The notes under the pieces are model-generated. The model saw only the letters and a program-made list of their open reading frames with translations. It was not told the origin of the DNA and did not search any database. From Brachyspira pilosicoli (GTDB lineage: Bacteria; Spirochaetota; Brachyspiria; Brachyspirales; Brachyspiraceae): a DNA stretch of 16,393 nt. The stretch lies in contig NZ_SRZM01000010.1 of the NCBI RefSeq assembly GCF_019402445.1, forward strand, positions 1 through 16,393, given 5' to 3'. Made by a program: the position numbers and the translations under genes. Below, in pieces: positions 7,096 to 15,516 of the stretch (position 1 is its first letter; every line of letters starts with the position of its first letter).

Positions 7096-8550
7096 ATGAG
7101 AAAAAACATTATTGTGTTATTATCAATATTTTTTAGCATAAACTTGGTATACGCTCAAACTACTAATACATTAAGTTACGCTCAATATATGGAAAATATT
7201 AGAGATTTAATACCTGAACTAAAAATAAATGCCGTAACAGAAACAAATGCTGAAATGAATTTACTTAGTGCAAAATCAAGCGGCGATGTTAACCTATCTG
7301 CACAGCTTGGAGCAGTTGGTAAATATGGAAGCTTATCATCAGGATATACCGACCCAACTTTAAGTCCTTCTATTGGTGCTACAGGCATTCAAGCTGGAAT
7401 TGGACTTGGAAGTTTAATACCATATACAGGCACAAAATGGTCTGTTAATTTAACACACAACTCTTTTCTCACAGGAGATTTAGTTTCACCTGATGGTACA
7501 AAAACAAAGTTTCAAAATTATCAGCCATCATTAACATTAGAAGTAACTCAGCCTCTTTTAAGAAACTTCTTTGGGGCATTAGATAGATACCCAATAAAAG
7601 ATGCTGAATATGCATTAAATATAGCAAAACTTCAAAGAAAATTAGATGATGCTAGTGTTTTAGTAGCTTATCAAAAATTGTATTATCAATGGATAATGTA
7701 TGAAAAGCTATTGGAATATTATAGAAACATGTACATTACAGCAAAAAGATTTGAAAACCAAATGAGAGACAGATACAATAATGGACTTATAGATAATGAC
7801 TCTTATCAAAATGCTAGAACACAAACTTTAGTTTATAGCGACTATTATGCACAAAATAAAATCGCTTTAGACACATTGCTCACAACTATAAGTTTCTTCT
7901 TCCCTATAACTAATCTTAAACCAGACCACACAACTTGGGATTCTTATTTGGATTTGGGAAGCAATATGACTATGGAGGCTGTTGCTTTTGCTGATAGCGT
8001 TAATGGACAGATTGCATATCAATCAAAGATTAGAGCAGAATATGCTTTATCTGCAATGAAAAATGGTACATTACCTAATTTAGATATAGTAGGAAGCGTG
8101 AGTTTAAATGGAGTAAGCCCTAATACTTCTGGTTATTTTAATTCATTTGGAAGTATGACTAATGTTGACTTTTTTGCAGGAGTACAATTCTCCTACCCTC
8201 TTGGAAACAGAGCCAATGAGGCACAATACAAAATGGCTGAAAACTCATTATATGGAATAATAGCTCAATATGATATGCTTGAAAAAGATTATAACACACA
8301 GCTTCAAGGATATATTTATAAATTTGAAACATATAAAAATTTAATGAACAGCAAAAGAACACAAATAAGAGCAATAAACTCAAGAATAGCAACTCAGCTT
8401 CAAAAACTTGACCAAGGACGTTTAGAAATAGATGATTTACTTACTTCAAGACTAGACTTAGTAGCAACGCAAACAGAACTCTTAAATTTACAATATGAGT
8501 TTATTACAACGATATTTGATTATAGAGCATTACTTGCTATGGACTACTAA
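7096..8550 (+). CDS. TolC-family outer-membrane efflux factor
   Basis: This 484-aa protein is a predicted outer-membrane channel-tunnel that carries pump substrates across periplasm and outer membrane. A Sec signal peptide is plain: MRKN, a hydrophobic core, then VYA-Q with cleavage after A20. The body shows the two-repeat OEP plan: long amphipathic helices near 165-265 and 375-480, each preceded by strand-like segments (about 65-125 and 328-370). The phrase VTQPLLRNF at 150-158 is a hallmark of this family. Size is normal. AGGAG at 7086-7090, 5 nt before the ATG, fixes the start. It sits between tetR and the RND pump gene, with gaps of 26 and 56 bp. Usually an HlyD/AcrA-type adaptor lies beside such a gene; none is here. 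Confidence 0.93.
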   Translation: MRKNIIVLLSIFFSINLVYAQTTNTLSYAQYMENIRDLIPELKINAVTETNAEMNLLSAKSSGDVNLSAQLGAVGKYGSLSSGYTDPTLSPSIGATGIQAGIGLGSLIPYTGTKWSVNLTHNSFLTGDLVSPDGTKTKFQNYQPSLTLEVTQPLLRNFFGALDRYPIKDAEYALNIAKLQRKLDDASVLVAYQKLYYQWIMYEKLLEYYRNMYITAKRFENQMRDRYNNGLIDNDSYQNARTQTLVYSDYYAQNKIALDTLLTTISFFFPITNLKPDHTTWDSYLDLGSNMTMEAVAFADSVNGQIAYQSKIRAEYALSAMKNGTLPNLDIVGSVSLNGVSPNTSGYFNSFGSMTNVDFFAGVQFSYPLGNRANEAQYKMAENSLYGIIAQYDMLEKDYNTQLQGYIYKFETYKNLMNSKRTQIRAINSRIATQLQKLDQGRLEIDDLLTSRLDLVATQTELLNLQYEFITTIFDYRALLAMDY

Positions 8551-8606
8551 TAAAATTATTTTAATGAAAAACAATAGAAGTTAATATCAAGGAGAGTGAC
8601 TAATAT

Positions 8607-11600
8607 ATGGAAAGAATTATAGTATTTTTTGCCAAGAAAACTATGCTTGTTAATATAATAGTAATTGCAATATTATCTGTTGGAGGATATTACTACTTCA
8701 ATTTACAAAAAGAATCCATTCCATCTACAGATTTAGATATGATGTTAGTATCGGTAATATATCCTGGTGCTACTCCTCTTGACGTAGAGCAAAATGCTGT
8801 TATACCAATAGAAGAACAGTTACAGGGTATATCTGGTATAGATGAATACAATACAACCATTATTGAAAATGCAGCTATTATTATAGTAAAGCTAGATGAA
8901 ACCATACCAAACAGACAGCCAATAAAAGATGAAATATTCAGACAAATGCAAAACGTTCCTGACTTATCTACAGATGTAGAAGAGGTTACAACTTATGACT
9001 TAAACCCTAATAAGATGTCTATATACACATTAGCTGTACACTTTAAAGAGGGAATGGAAGGCAATGAGAGAGAATTATTTGATGTTAGCCAGAGGCTAGA
9101 AAATGAACTTGTAAGACTTGATGGTGTATCTGAGGTAAGAATAAACGGAAGAACTGACCCTGAAGTTAAAGTATATGTAGACCCTATAAAAATGCAGGAA
9201 AATTATATATCTTTAAGCGATGTAGTTAATGCTCTTAGCATAAGAAACGTAAGAGCTACAGGCGGTGATATGGAATCTGCTGGTAAAGAACAAACTGTTG
9301 TTACTTTCGGTGAATTTCAAACTCCAAGTGAAGCAAGTAATGTTATAATACGTTCTACATTTAATGGTCAAAGAGTAAGGGTAAATGATATAGCTCGTAT
9401 AGAAGAAGGGTTTGAAGAAAAAACTACTTTGATGAGAGTAAATAAAGCTTCTGGTTATTCTTTAGATATAGTTAAAAACGAAAATGCTGATATTCTTAAA
9501 ACTATTGAAACTGTAAACCAATATTTAAAAGAAAATGCTGATTTAATACCAGATAATATTCAAGTATCTGTAATGGGCGATAAATCAAGAACTATCAATT
9601 CACTTTTAAGTATTGTAACTTCAAACCTTATTCAAGGATTTATAATCATATTTATAACTTTGATTATATTCTTGGATTTCAAGAGTGCGATGTTTACAAG
9701 CTTGGGTATGTTAATAACGATGTTTGCTTGTTTTATATATATGCAAGTAACAGGAATTACATTTAATACTATGTCATTAGCTGCTATTATTACTGTACTT
9801 GGTATGATAGTAGATAACTCAATAGTAGTATCAGAAAATATATTTAACTTTAAGCAGGCTGGTTATAAAGGACTTGAAGCTACAAGACTTGCTGTAAGCG
9901 ATGTTGTAATGCCGATGCTTGCTTCAACACTTACAACTGTTGCAGCATTCTTCCCTATGCTTACAATAAGCGGTATAATGGGTAAAATATTAAATATATT
10001 CCCAAAAATAGTAATATTTACTCTTGTTGTTAGTATGCTTCAGGCTACTTTACTCTTACCTAACCAATTACAAGATAAAGAGGATAAATACAAATCATAC
10101 AAACCTAAAAAGAAAAGATTTAATTTCAAAAACCCTCTTGATTTCGACAAAGATGCTTTATTTGATAAAATGAAAATACCTTTTGGTGCTGCATTAGAAA
10201 AACTAATAAAAGTAAGATACATAGTAATAGGTTTCTTTGTACTTATGTTTATAGCTTCTATATTCTTGGCACAAAACAGTTTCAAAAACTTCGTACTTAT
10301 TTATGATACTAGTGCTGACACTATAGTAATTAACATAGAAATGCCTACTGGTACTACAAAAGAAGTTACAACAGAAAGCATAGCTAAAATAGAAGATGCT
10401 GTATCAAGAGTAGTAAAACCAGAAGAGCTTGTTGCTTTATACTCTCTTGTTGGTAAGCAAGTTGACCAAGAGGTTGTTTCTGAAGAGAAAGGAAGTTTAG
10501 CGGGAATTATGGTTTATTTAGTTCCTGCGGCAGAAAGAGATAGAACTGCTGATGAGCTTGTTGCTTTAATAAATGAGGAAATAGATAAAACAGATATAAG
10601 ACAAACTGTTCCTGTATTTACTATGAATACAAAAGGAAGTGTTGACCCTGGGGATCCTGTAGATATTAGGATAGTAGGTAATGATACTGAACTTGCTAAA
10701 AAGGCTAAAGAAGATATAAAATCATATTTAGCTACTGTACCTGGTGTTATAGATATTGACGATGATGATAAAGTTGGTAAAGAAGAATTGAGAGTTATGT
10801 TTGATTATGACAAAATAGCTGAACTTGGTGTAAATGTTGCTGGCGTTGCTAATGAAGTGAGAACTGCATATTATGGTACTGAAGCTACATATATACAAGA
10901 GCTTGAAAATAAATTAAACTTTAGAGTACAATTTGATGATCAATATACTTATGATACAAAATATTTAGAAAACTTATTAATACCAAACTCTACTGGAAGA
11001 TTAATTTATCTTAAAAACTTAGCTACTATTGAAAAAGCAGACGGACTTGCTACTTTGAAACACTATAACGGTGAAAGAACTATAACAATTACAGCTGGTA
11101 TAGAATATGGTAAAAATACTTCTCAGCAGGTTATGAATGCTGTTAGAGAGAAATATAAAGATTTTTCAAAAAACTATAGAGGATTAAAATTAGAGTTTGG
11201 CGGTGAGGCTAAAGAAACTGTAAAAGCATTAAAACAGTTAGCTTTCAGTTTTGCTATGGCATTTATATTTGTATATATTGTATTACTACTTCAGTTAAAC
11301 AGATTTATACAGCCTATTATGATAATGATTATTATTCCATTTGGTTTGATTGGGGTACTTCTTGGATTTGCTATTCACAAAATGCCTTTATCATTTATGG
11401 GTGTTGTAGGTATTATTGGTTTGGCTGGTGTTGTAGTAAACAATGGTATTATACTTGTTGACTTAATTAACAAAATTATTGATGAAGGTGTTGAGGGCGG
11501 TAAAAAAGGAGTTGCTAAAGCTATTGTTGAAGGAGCTAAGCAGCGTCTTCGTCCGGTATTTTTAACTACTGTTACTACTGTAGTTGGACTTTTACCTACT

Positions 11601-11804
11601 GTTTATGGTATAGGAGGTAGAGCTGATATTATTATTCCTATAGTTATGGCATTAGCTTATGGACTTTTATTTGCTTCTCTTCTTACACTTATATTCTTGC
11701 CTTGTATGTTCATGGTAATGTTTGACTTGAGATTAATTAAGATACCTGAAACTGTAAACAGAAATGATGATATGACTACTATCATAACTAGCACAGGTAA
11801 ATAA
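8607..11804 (+). CDS. RND efflux pump, inner-membrane permease (HAE1-like)
   Basis: This is a 1065-aa proton-driven trimeric exporter. The AcrB plan is visible: TM1 near 13-30; a porter domain beginning VIYPGATPLDVEQNAVIPIEEQL (50-72); TM2-TM6 at about 338-485; a second periplasmic half; TM8-TM12 at about 873-1037. In TM4 the relay motif reads GMIVDNSIVVSEN (399-411): D403 is kept but the second Asp of AcrB is N404. In TM10 the AcrB Lys940 equivalent appears to be N945 (VVVNNGIILVD). Such single-Asp variants are common outside the AcrB subgroup, so the pump is probably active, but its coupling differs from AcrB. AAGGAGAG at 8589-8596 lies 10-12 nt before the ATG. The gene is last in the tetR-tolC operon and is followed by a strong terminator. 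Substrates are not predictable: drugs, bile salts or lipids are possible. Confidence 0.95.
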   Translation: MERIIVFFAKKTMLVNIIVIAILSVGGYYYFNLQKESIPSTDLDMMLVSVIYPGATPLDVEQNAVIPIEEQLQGISGIDEYNTTIIENAAIIIVKLDETIPNRQPIKDEIFRQMQNVPDLSTDVEEVTTYDLNPNKMSIYTLAVHFKEGMEGNERELFDVSQRLENELVRLDGVSEVRINGRTDPEVKVYVDPIKMQENYISLSDVVNALSIRNVRATGGDMESAGKEQTVVTFGEFQTPSEASNVIIRSTFNGQRVRVNDIARIEEGFEEKTTLMRVNKASGYSLDIVKNENADILKTIETVNQYLKENADLIPDNIQVSVMGDKSRTINSLLSIVTSNLIQGFIIIFITLIIFLDFKSAMFTSLGMLITMFACFIYMQVTGITFNTMSLAAIITVLGMIVDNSIVVSENIFNFKQAGYKGLEATRLAVSDVVMPMLASTLTTVAAFFPMLTISGIMGKILNIFPKIVIFTLVVSMLQATLLLPNQLQDKEDKYKSYKPKKKRFNFKNPLDFDKDALFDKMKIPFGAALEKLIKVRYIVIGFFVLMFIASIFLAQNSFKNFVLIYDTSADTIVINIEMPTGTTKEVTTESIAKIEDAVSRVVKPEELVALYSLVGKQVDQEVVSEEKGSLAGIMVYLVPAAERDRTADELVALINEEIDKTDIRQTVPVFTMNTKGSVDPGDPVDIRIVGNDTELAKKAKEDIKSYLATVPGVIDIDDDDKVGKEELRVMFDYDKIAELGVNVAGVANEVRTAYYGTEATYIQELENKLNFRVQFDDQYTYDTKYLENLLIPNSTGRLIYLKNLATIEKADGLATLKHYNGERTITITAGIEYGKNTSQQVMNAVREKYKDFSKNYRGLKLEFGGEAKETVKALKQLAFSFAMAFIFVYIVLLLQLNRFIQPIMIMIIIPFGLIGVLLGFAIHKMPLSFMGVVGIIGLAGVVVNNGIILVDLINKIIDEGVEGGKKGVAKAIVEGAKQRLRPVFLTTVTTVVGLLPTVYGIGGRADIIIPIVMALAYGLLFASLLTLIFLPCMFMVMFDLRLIKIPETVNRNDDMTTIITSTGK

Positions 11805-11828
11805 ACTTTTTCATATTTTTCTTACATT

Positions 11829-11865
11829 AAATAAGCCGTTATAATAAAATAATGGCTTATTTTTT
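11829..11865 (+). terminator. Strong intrinsic terminator of the efflux operon
   Basis: A 14-bp stem is formed by 11829-11842 (AAATAAGCCGTTAT) and 11849-11862 (ATAATGGCTTATTT) with one G-U pair and a 6-nt loop. Six Ts span 11860-11865. It starts 24 bp after the RND stop and separates the pump operon from ispF. Confidence 0.85.
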
Positions 11866-11887
11866 ATTTAACAGTAAATATATTATT

Positions 11888-11916
11888 TTGACAATTTATA
11901 AAATTTTATATATAAT
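11888..11916 (+). promoter_or_regulatory. Perfect-consensus sigma-70 promoter of ispF
   Basis: TTGACA (11888-11893) and TATAAT (11911-11916) are separated by exactly 17 bp. Transcription would begin near 11923, leaving a leader of about 23 nt that includes AGGAA at 11936-11940, 5 nt before the ATG. No operator-like palindrome is seen, which suggests constitutive expression. Confidence 0.8.
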
Positions 11917-11945
11917 TTTATAAACATTTATTTTTAGGAAAAACA

Positions 11946-12419
11946 ATGAGAATAGGATATGGATATGATTCACATGTATTTCAAGAGAATCGTAAATTAA
12001 TTTTAGCGGGAATAGAAATACCATATCATTTAGGATTAAAAGGTCATTCAGATGCAGATGCTGTAGTACATGCTTTAATAGATTCTATATTTGGAGCATT
12101 AGCTTTAGGAGATATAGGAAGTCATTTTCCAGATAATGATGAAAAGTATAAAGATATATCTTCTATGGAGCTATTAAAACAAACTATTTGCATAATGAAA
12201 GAAAAAAATTATACTCTATCAAATACTGATATTACTATCATTATAGAAAAACCTAAAATGAGAGACTTTATAGATTTAATGAGAGAAAACCTATCAAAGG
12301 CTCTTAACACTAGTATAGATAATATTTCTATTAAAGCTAAAACAAATGAAAAAATGGATGCTGTCGGCGAAGGTAAAGCCGTAGCTGTACATTGCGTAAC
12401 ATTATTAGAAAAAATATAA
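11946..12419 (+). CDS. ispF: 2-C-methyl-D-erythritol 2,4-cyclodiphosphate synthase
   Basis: This cytoplasmic trimeric enzyme of the MEP isoprenoid pathway converts CDP-ME 2-phosphate to MEcPP with release of CMP. Its 157 aa are the usual length. The N-terminal RIGYGYDSHVF supplies the metal ligands D8 and H10, and H42 in GHSDADAVVHALIDSIFGALALGDIG completes the site. HFPDND at 60-65 follows. The C-terminal region IKAKTNEKMDAVGEGKAVA (about 134-152) matches the family's K-T-E-x-x-G-x-G-x-G loop in diverged form. It is not fused to IspD, and no ispD is present here. It has its own consensus promoter, and its stop lies 10 bp before a squalene-synthase-like gene that would use downstream C15 products of the same pathway. 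Confidence 0.96.
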   Translation: MRIGYGYDSHVFQENRKLILAGIEIPYHLGLKGHSDADAVVHALIDSIFGALALGDIGSHFPDNDEKYKDISSMELLKQTICIMKEKNYTLSNTDITIIIEKPKMRDFIDLMRENLSKALNTSIDNISIKAKTNEKMDAVGEGKAVAVHCVTLLEKI

Positions 12420-12429
12420 GAGAAAAAAG

Positions 12430-13428
12430 ATGGGAACAAAAATTACAAACAAATATTTACTTGATTTAGTATCTAGAAGCTTTGCTCTAACTATACCCCT
12501 ATTAGACAAAAATAAAAAATCTAAAGTGGAAGTGCAGTATTTATTAGCAAGAATTATAGATACTATAGAAGATTCTATGCATAACACTAATGATAAAGAA
12601 ACGCTAATAACAGGATTTATCAATATATTAAAATCTTCAAGTTTAGAGAATATTAAAAATCTTGATAATTTTAAGAATATAGTATTAGAAAAAACAATAA
12701 ATGAAAATGATAAAATATTAATAGAAAATATAGATTTGGTGTTAAAAACATTTTTTGGTTTTGATTCTCATATAAAAAATATGTCTATATCATATTTAAA
12801 TGAAATGGGTTATGGAATGATATATTATCAAGACCATAGTATAAATAATTTTGAAGATTTGAATGACTATTGTTATTATGTTGCTGGTACTGTTGGAGTA
12901 TATTTAACTGAACTTACTAGGGCTTTGGATAATTTATCGCTTGACAAAGAAAAGGCAAAAAAGTTTGGAAGGTTTCTTCAGAAAGTAAATATTATTAAAG
13001 ATGTAAGAAATGATTTTAAAGAAAATAGAATATTTTGGCCTAAAAACTTATTTAATGATGATAATATAGCATCATATTTTCAAGAAGAAACTTATAAAGA
13101 CAAAGCCTTAGAGATTTTAAATAAGATGGTTGATAATGCTATGGACGATTTTGAAGACACAATAAAATATATAATGGAAATAGAAAAAAAAGCTGTTGGA
13201 TATAGGCATTTTTGTTTGATAGCAGCATTAATGGCATATAAAACTCTCAAGATAATGTATAATAATTATAATGTTTTCTCTGGAGAAGCAATTAAAATAC
13301 CAAAAAAAGAAACTATGGATATTGTTGCTAAAGCAAAAGCTAACTATTATACAAACAAAAAATTAGAAGATTTACTAGAAACATATTTATCTGAAAAAGA
13401 TAATAAGCCTTCAGAAGAAGATAAATAA
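12430..13428 (+). CDS. Squalene/phytoene synthase family, squalene-synthase-like
   Basis: This is a predicted head-to-head prenyl synthase of 332 aa, joining two FPP (or GGPP) molecules. Family signatures in order: SRSFALTIPLL at 15-25; the first Asp-rich motif YLLARIIDTIEDS at 37-49 with D44 and D48; YCYYVAGTVGVYLTEL at 147-162; and the second Asp-rich motif FLQKVNIIKDVRNDF at 182-196 with D191 and D195, followed by NRIFWP. The FLQKxNIIxD...FWP wording is that of squalene synthase (ERG9 type) rather than of CrtB phytoene synthase. It lacks the C-terminal membrane anchor of eukaryotic enzymes; the tail is charged (SEKDNKPSEEDK). It starts 10 bp after ispF with only a weak purine-rich SD, so it is probably translationally dependent on ispF. 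Dehydrosqualene synthase is the main alternative. No squalene cyclase or HpnDE genes are in view. Confidence 0.88.
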   Translation: MGTKITNKYLLDLVSRSFALTIPLLDKNKKSKVEVQYLLARIIDTIEDSMHNTNDKETLITGFINILKSSSLENIKNLDNFKNIVLEKTINENDKILIENIDLVLKTFFGFDSHIKNMSISYLNEMGYGMIYYQDHSINNFEDLNDYCYYVAGTVGVYLTELTRALDNLSLDKEKAKKFGRFLQKVNIIKDVRNDFKENRIFWPKNLFNDDNIASYFQEETYKDKALEILNKMVDNAMDDFEDTIKYIMEIEKKAVGYRHFCLIAALMAYKTLKIMYNNYNVFSGEAIKIPKKETMDIVAKAKANYYTNKKLEDLLETYLSEKDNKPSEEDK

Positions 13429-13464
13429 TAAACTAAAATTACCAATATATGAATTATAATTCTT

Positions 13465-13491
13465 TTGAAATTTTTATATTTTTGTTATAAT
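13465..13491 (+). promoter_or_regulatory. Probable promoter of tspO
   Basis: TTGAAA (13465-13470) precedes TATAAT (13486-13491) by a short 15-bp spacer. A second TATAAT at 13492-13497 follows directly. Either could be the -10 box for tspO, whose SD AAGGAG is at 13511-13516. In this AT-rich gap chance matches are likely. Confidence 0.4.
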
Positions 13492-13522
13492 TATAATATG
13501 AAATAATTATAAGGAGTATAAA

Positions 13523-14017
13523 ATGAAAAAAAGATACTTTATAATTCCTATTATAACTATTGCTGTTTGTTTGTTTATGGGATATTTAGCTGGAATATCT
13601 GTTAAAGCAGACAATTTCTCATGGTATAATTCTTTAAATAGGTCACCACTAAACCCGCCAAATATAATATTCCCTATAGCTTGGAGTATATTATATATTT
13701 TAATGGGTATTTCAATAGCAATTATAATAAACAAATATATAGATGAAGAAGATTTAGAAATAAAGAAAAATATTAAAAATTATATATTCCTTTTTATTAT
13801 TCAGTTTATTTTAAATTTGTTTTGGACTTATATATTCTTTGGATTAAAAAGTCCATTGTTTGGTTTTATAGAAATAATAATTTTGGATATATTTATTATA
13901 ATTACAATAATAAAATTCAAAACTATATCCAAAGCAGCAAGTTATATATTAATACCATATGTTTTATGGTGTTTATTTGCAAGCTATTTAACTTTTCATG
14001 TATTAATATTTAATTAA
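13523..14017 (+). CDS. tspO: TspO/MBR family membrane protein
   Basis: This 164-aa inner-membrane protein belongs to the tryptophan-rich sensory protein / peripheral benzodiazepine receptor family, which binds porphyrins and, in animals, cholesterol. Five hydrophobic segments are visible (about 6-25, 48-70, 87-107, 112-131, 139-162). Signatures: FSWYNSLNRSPLNPP at 32-46; FPIAWSILYILMG at 50-62; LNLFWTYIFFGL at 97-108; PYVLWCLFASYLTFHVL at 145-161. Only four Trp remain (34, 54, 101, 149). AAGGAG 6 nt before the ATG fixes the start. It lies 94 bp after the squalene-synthase-like gene on the same strand and may share its transcript or use its own promoter. It ends 22 bp from the convergent receptor gene, with no terminator between. 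Its ligand here is unknown. Confidence 0.92.
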   Translation: MKKRYFIIPIITIAVCLFMGYLAGISVKADNFSWYNSLNRSPLNPPNIIFPIAWSILYILMGISIAIIINKYIDEEDLEIKKNIKNYIFLFIIQFILNLFWTYIFFGLKSPLFGFIEIIILDIFIIITIIKFKTISKAASYILIPYVLWCLFASYLTFHVLIFN

Positions 14018-14039
14018 TATAATAAAAAACTATAAGGGG

Positions 14040-15377
14040 TTAAAAAATCACTGTTATATTAGCAAAATATTCTCTGCTTGATATAGGATAGCCCTTTATA
14101 GTTTCATATTTTATATCGAGAATATTTTTTACTCCGCATTTTAAAGAAACTGTCTTTTTATAATTAAAAGAAGATATCAAATCAAATGTTGTATAAGATT
14201 TATCAGAATCGCTTTTGGTAGTATTATTATAATCATCTCCTATATACTGTACATTAAACATTAAAGCATATTCATAATTCAAATTAATACCATAAACATA
14301 TTCCACAGAAGTATTAAATTGATGCTTTGGAAGACCTGGAAGCGAATTATTATTAACACTTAAATTATATGTATTTTCTCCAGAAAGATAAGAATAATTT
14401 CCTTTTAATCTGATACTCGAATTGATAGAAGCTAATGGTATGTTAAAAGTAATAGTTGTTTTATTTCCCTGTGCCATTAAATAACGATTATTTGTAATAG
14501 TTAAAGTATCTTTTTTACTTGTTACAAAATACATACTTTCTATTATTATGAAATCAATAGGCTTTAATTTTACTCCAAAAGTTCCGCCTTGATATATATT
14601 TTGATTTTTTATATTATTCGTTTCATTTTTTCCTAATAAACCAATATCCGTTTGTAAATCTAAAAAATATTTACCTGTAAAACTTATCTCATCAATAGGC
14701 TTTAAATTAAAGCTTACATCGCTTTTTAAATAGGTTCTTAAATCTGCATTTTTACTTTTTCTTCCAGTAAATCCCTTCTCTTCTCCAGATGTATCTAATT
14801 TAAAATTAAGTGAGTTATCATCTTTTTTTATTTTATAATTTAATACATTTAGACTGCCGTATGTTTTACTTGAATTAGTTTCTATTTTGTTATAAGTTAT
14901 TTTTTGATTTGTAAGCTCTAAAGAAACACCTTCTAATATATTTTTATAAATCAATTCCTCTCCCTGAGAATATCTAGAAGTAACTATATTATAAACTATA
15001 TTACCATCATAAATATTATATCTTATATCAATAGAATCTATATTATTTTTATCATACAAAAATAAATATATCTTCTTCTCTTCATCATTTAATCTTTTCC
15101 CATTAATTATAAAAGTAGATTGGGAATATACTTTTTTGTTTTTTATGTTAATATTACTAAACTCTTTTATAATCTCTGCTAGGTTCTTAGATTTAGAAGA
15201 TTGAATATCATTCTTCCTAATAATTAAATAACTATCAAAAAAATTATTAGTGCTGTCTTCTATATTTTCAAAATTAGTACCATCTTCTATATTATCAGTA
15301 TTCTCTTCTATGTATGAAAACAAATCATAAGAAAAAGCATTAATTATAATAAATAACAATAATAAAAATCTTTTCAT
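14040..15377 (-). CDS. Miniature TonB-dependent-receptor-like outer-membrane barrel
   Basis: This is a predicted outer-membrane uptake receptor of 445 aa, against roughly 600-800 aa usual for the family. A signal peptide is present (MKRF, hydrophobic core, AFS-Y). An acidic Asn-rich linker (about 24-48) follows. A short plug-like region runs from about 49 to 135: SYLIIRKNDIQ...NLAEIIKEFSNINI, then FIINGKRL, IDSIDI and DGNIVYNIVT, matching the plug pattern in order but lacking the IRG segment. About 300 residues of alternating beta strands remain. The end is typical of the family: VKNILDIKYETIKGYPISSREYF, then a terminal Phe for barrel insertion. The frame is intact, so it is miniaturised rather than broken. 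No SD precedes the ATG. No tonB/exbBD genes are near. Alternative: a smaller porin-like barrel that evolved from a receptor. The substrate is unknown. Confidence 0.72.
   Translation of the reverse strand: MKRFLLLLFIIINAFSYDLFSYIEENTDNIEDGTNFENIEDSTNNFFDSYLIIRKNDIQSSKSKNLAEIIKEFSNINIKNKKVYSQSTFIINGKRLNDEEKKIYLFLYDKNNIDSIDIRYNIYDGNIVYNIVTSRYSQGEELIYKNILEGVSLELTNQKITYNKIETNSSKTYGSLNVLNYKIKKDDNSLNFKLDTSGEEKGFTGRKSKNADLRTYLKSDVSFNLKPIDEISFTGKYFLDLQTDIGLLGKNETNNIKNQNIYQGGTFGVKLKPIDFIIIESMYFVTSKKDTLTITNNRYLMAQGNKTTITFNIPLASINSSIRLKGNYSYLSGENTYNLSVNNNSLPGLPKHQFNTSVEYVYGINLNYEYALMFNVQYIGDDYNNTTKSDSDKSYTTFDLISSFNYKKTVSLKCGVKNILDIKYETIKGYPISSREYFANITVIF
15247..15300 (-). repeat. 27-bp tandem duplication in the receptor linker
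   Basis: Units 15247-15273 and 15274-15300 match at 21 of 27 positions and encode two similar nonapeptides, NIEDGTNFE-like and NIEDSTNNF-like, in the linker after the signal peptide. The length is a multiple of three, so the frame is kept. It may mark slippage-driven change in linker length. Confidence 0.55.
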
Positions 15378-15383
15378 ATATTA

Positions 15384-15412
15384 ATATTACAAAAACTATC
15401 AAAAATTATCAA
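15384..15412 (-). promoter_or_regulatory. Promoter of the receptor gene, leaderless geometry
   Basis: On the minus strand, TTGATA (15412-15407), a 17-bp spacer and TAATAT (15389-15384) are followed by exactly six bases before the ATG. Normal spacing would put +1 on the A of the start codon. No SD sequence is found upstream, which agrees with a leaderless message. Confidence 0.5.
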
Positions 15413-15481
15413 CTGTAATTATATATAACAAAAAACTATGATAATAATAAAATAAATCAAAATATTTATTGTAATAAAGAA

Positions 15482-15509
15482 TTGTTTTTTTATACCGATA
15501 TCTTATAAT
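15482..15509 (+). promoter_or_regulatory. Promoter of the exported Tyr-rich protein gene
   Basis: TTGTTT (15482-15487) and TATAAT (15504-15509) have a 16-bp spacer. Only seven bases (AAGAAGT) separate the -10 box from the ATG at 15517, so the transcript would begin at or next to the start codon. AAGAAG could be an SD only if transcription starts further upstream. Confidence 0.5.
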
Positions 15510-15516
15510 AAGAAGT

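Noticed and set aside
14040..15377. Receptor as a frameshifted pseudogene
   Set aside because: The frame is open from signal peptide to the terminal Phe, and plug and barrel motifs occur in the right order in one frame, so reduction rather than decay is favoured.
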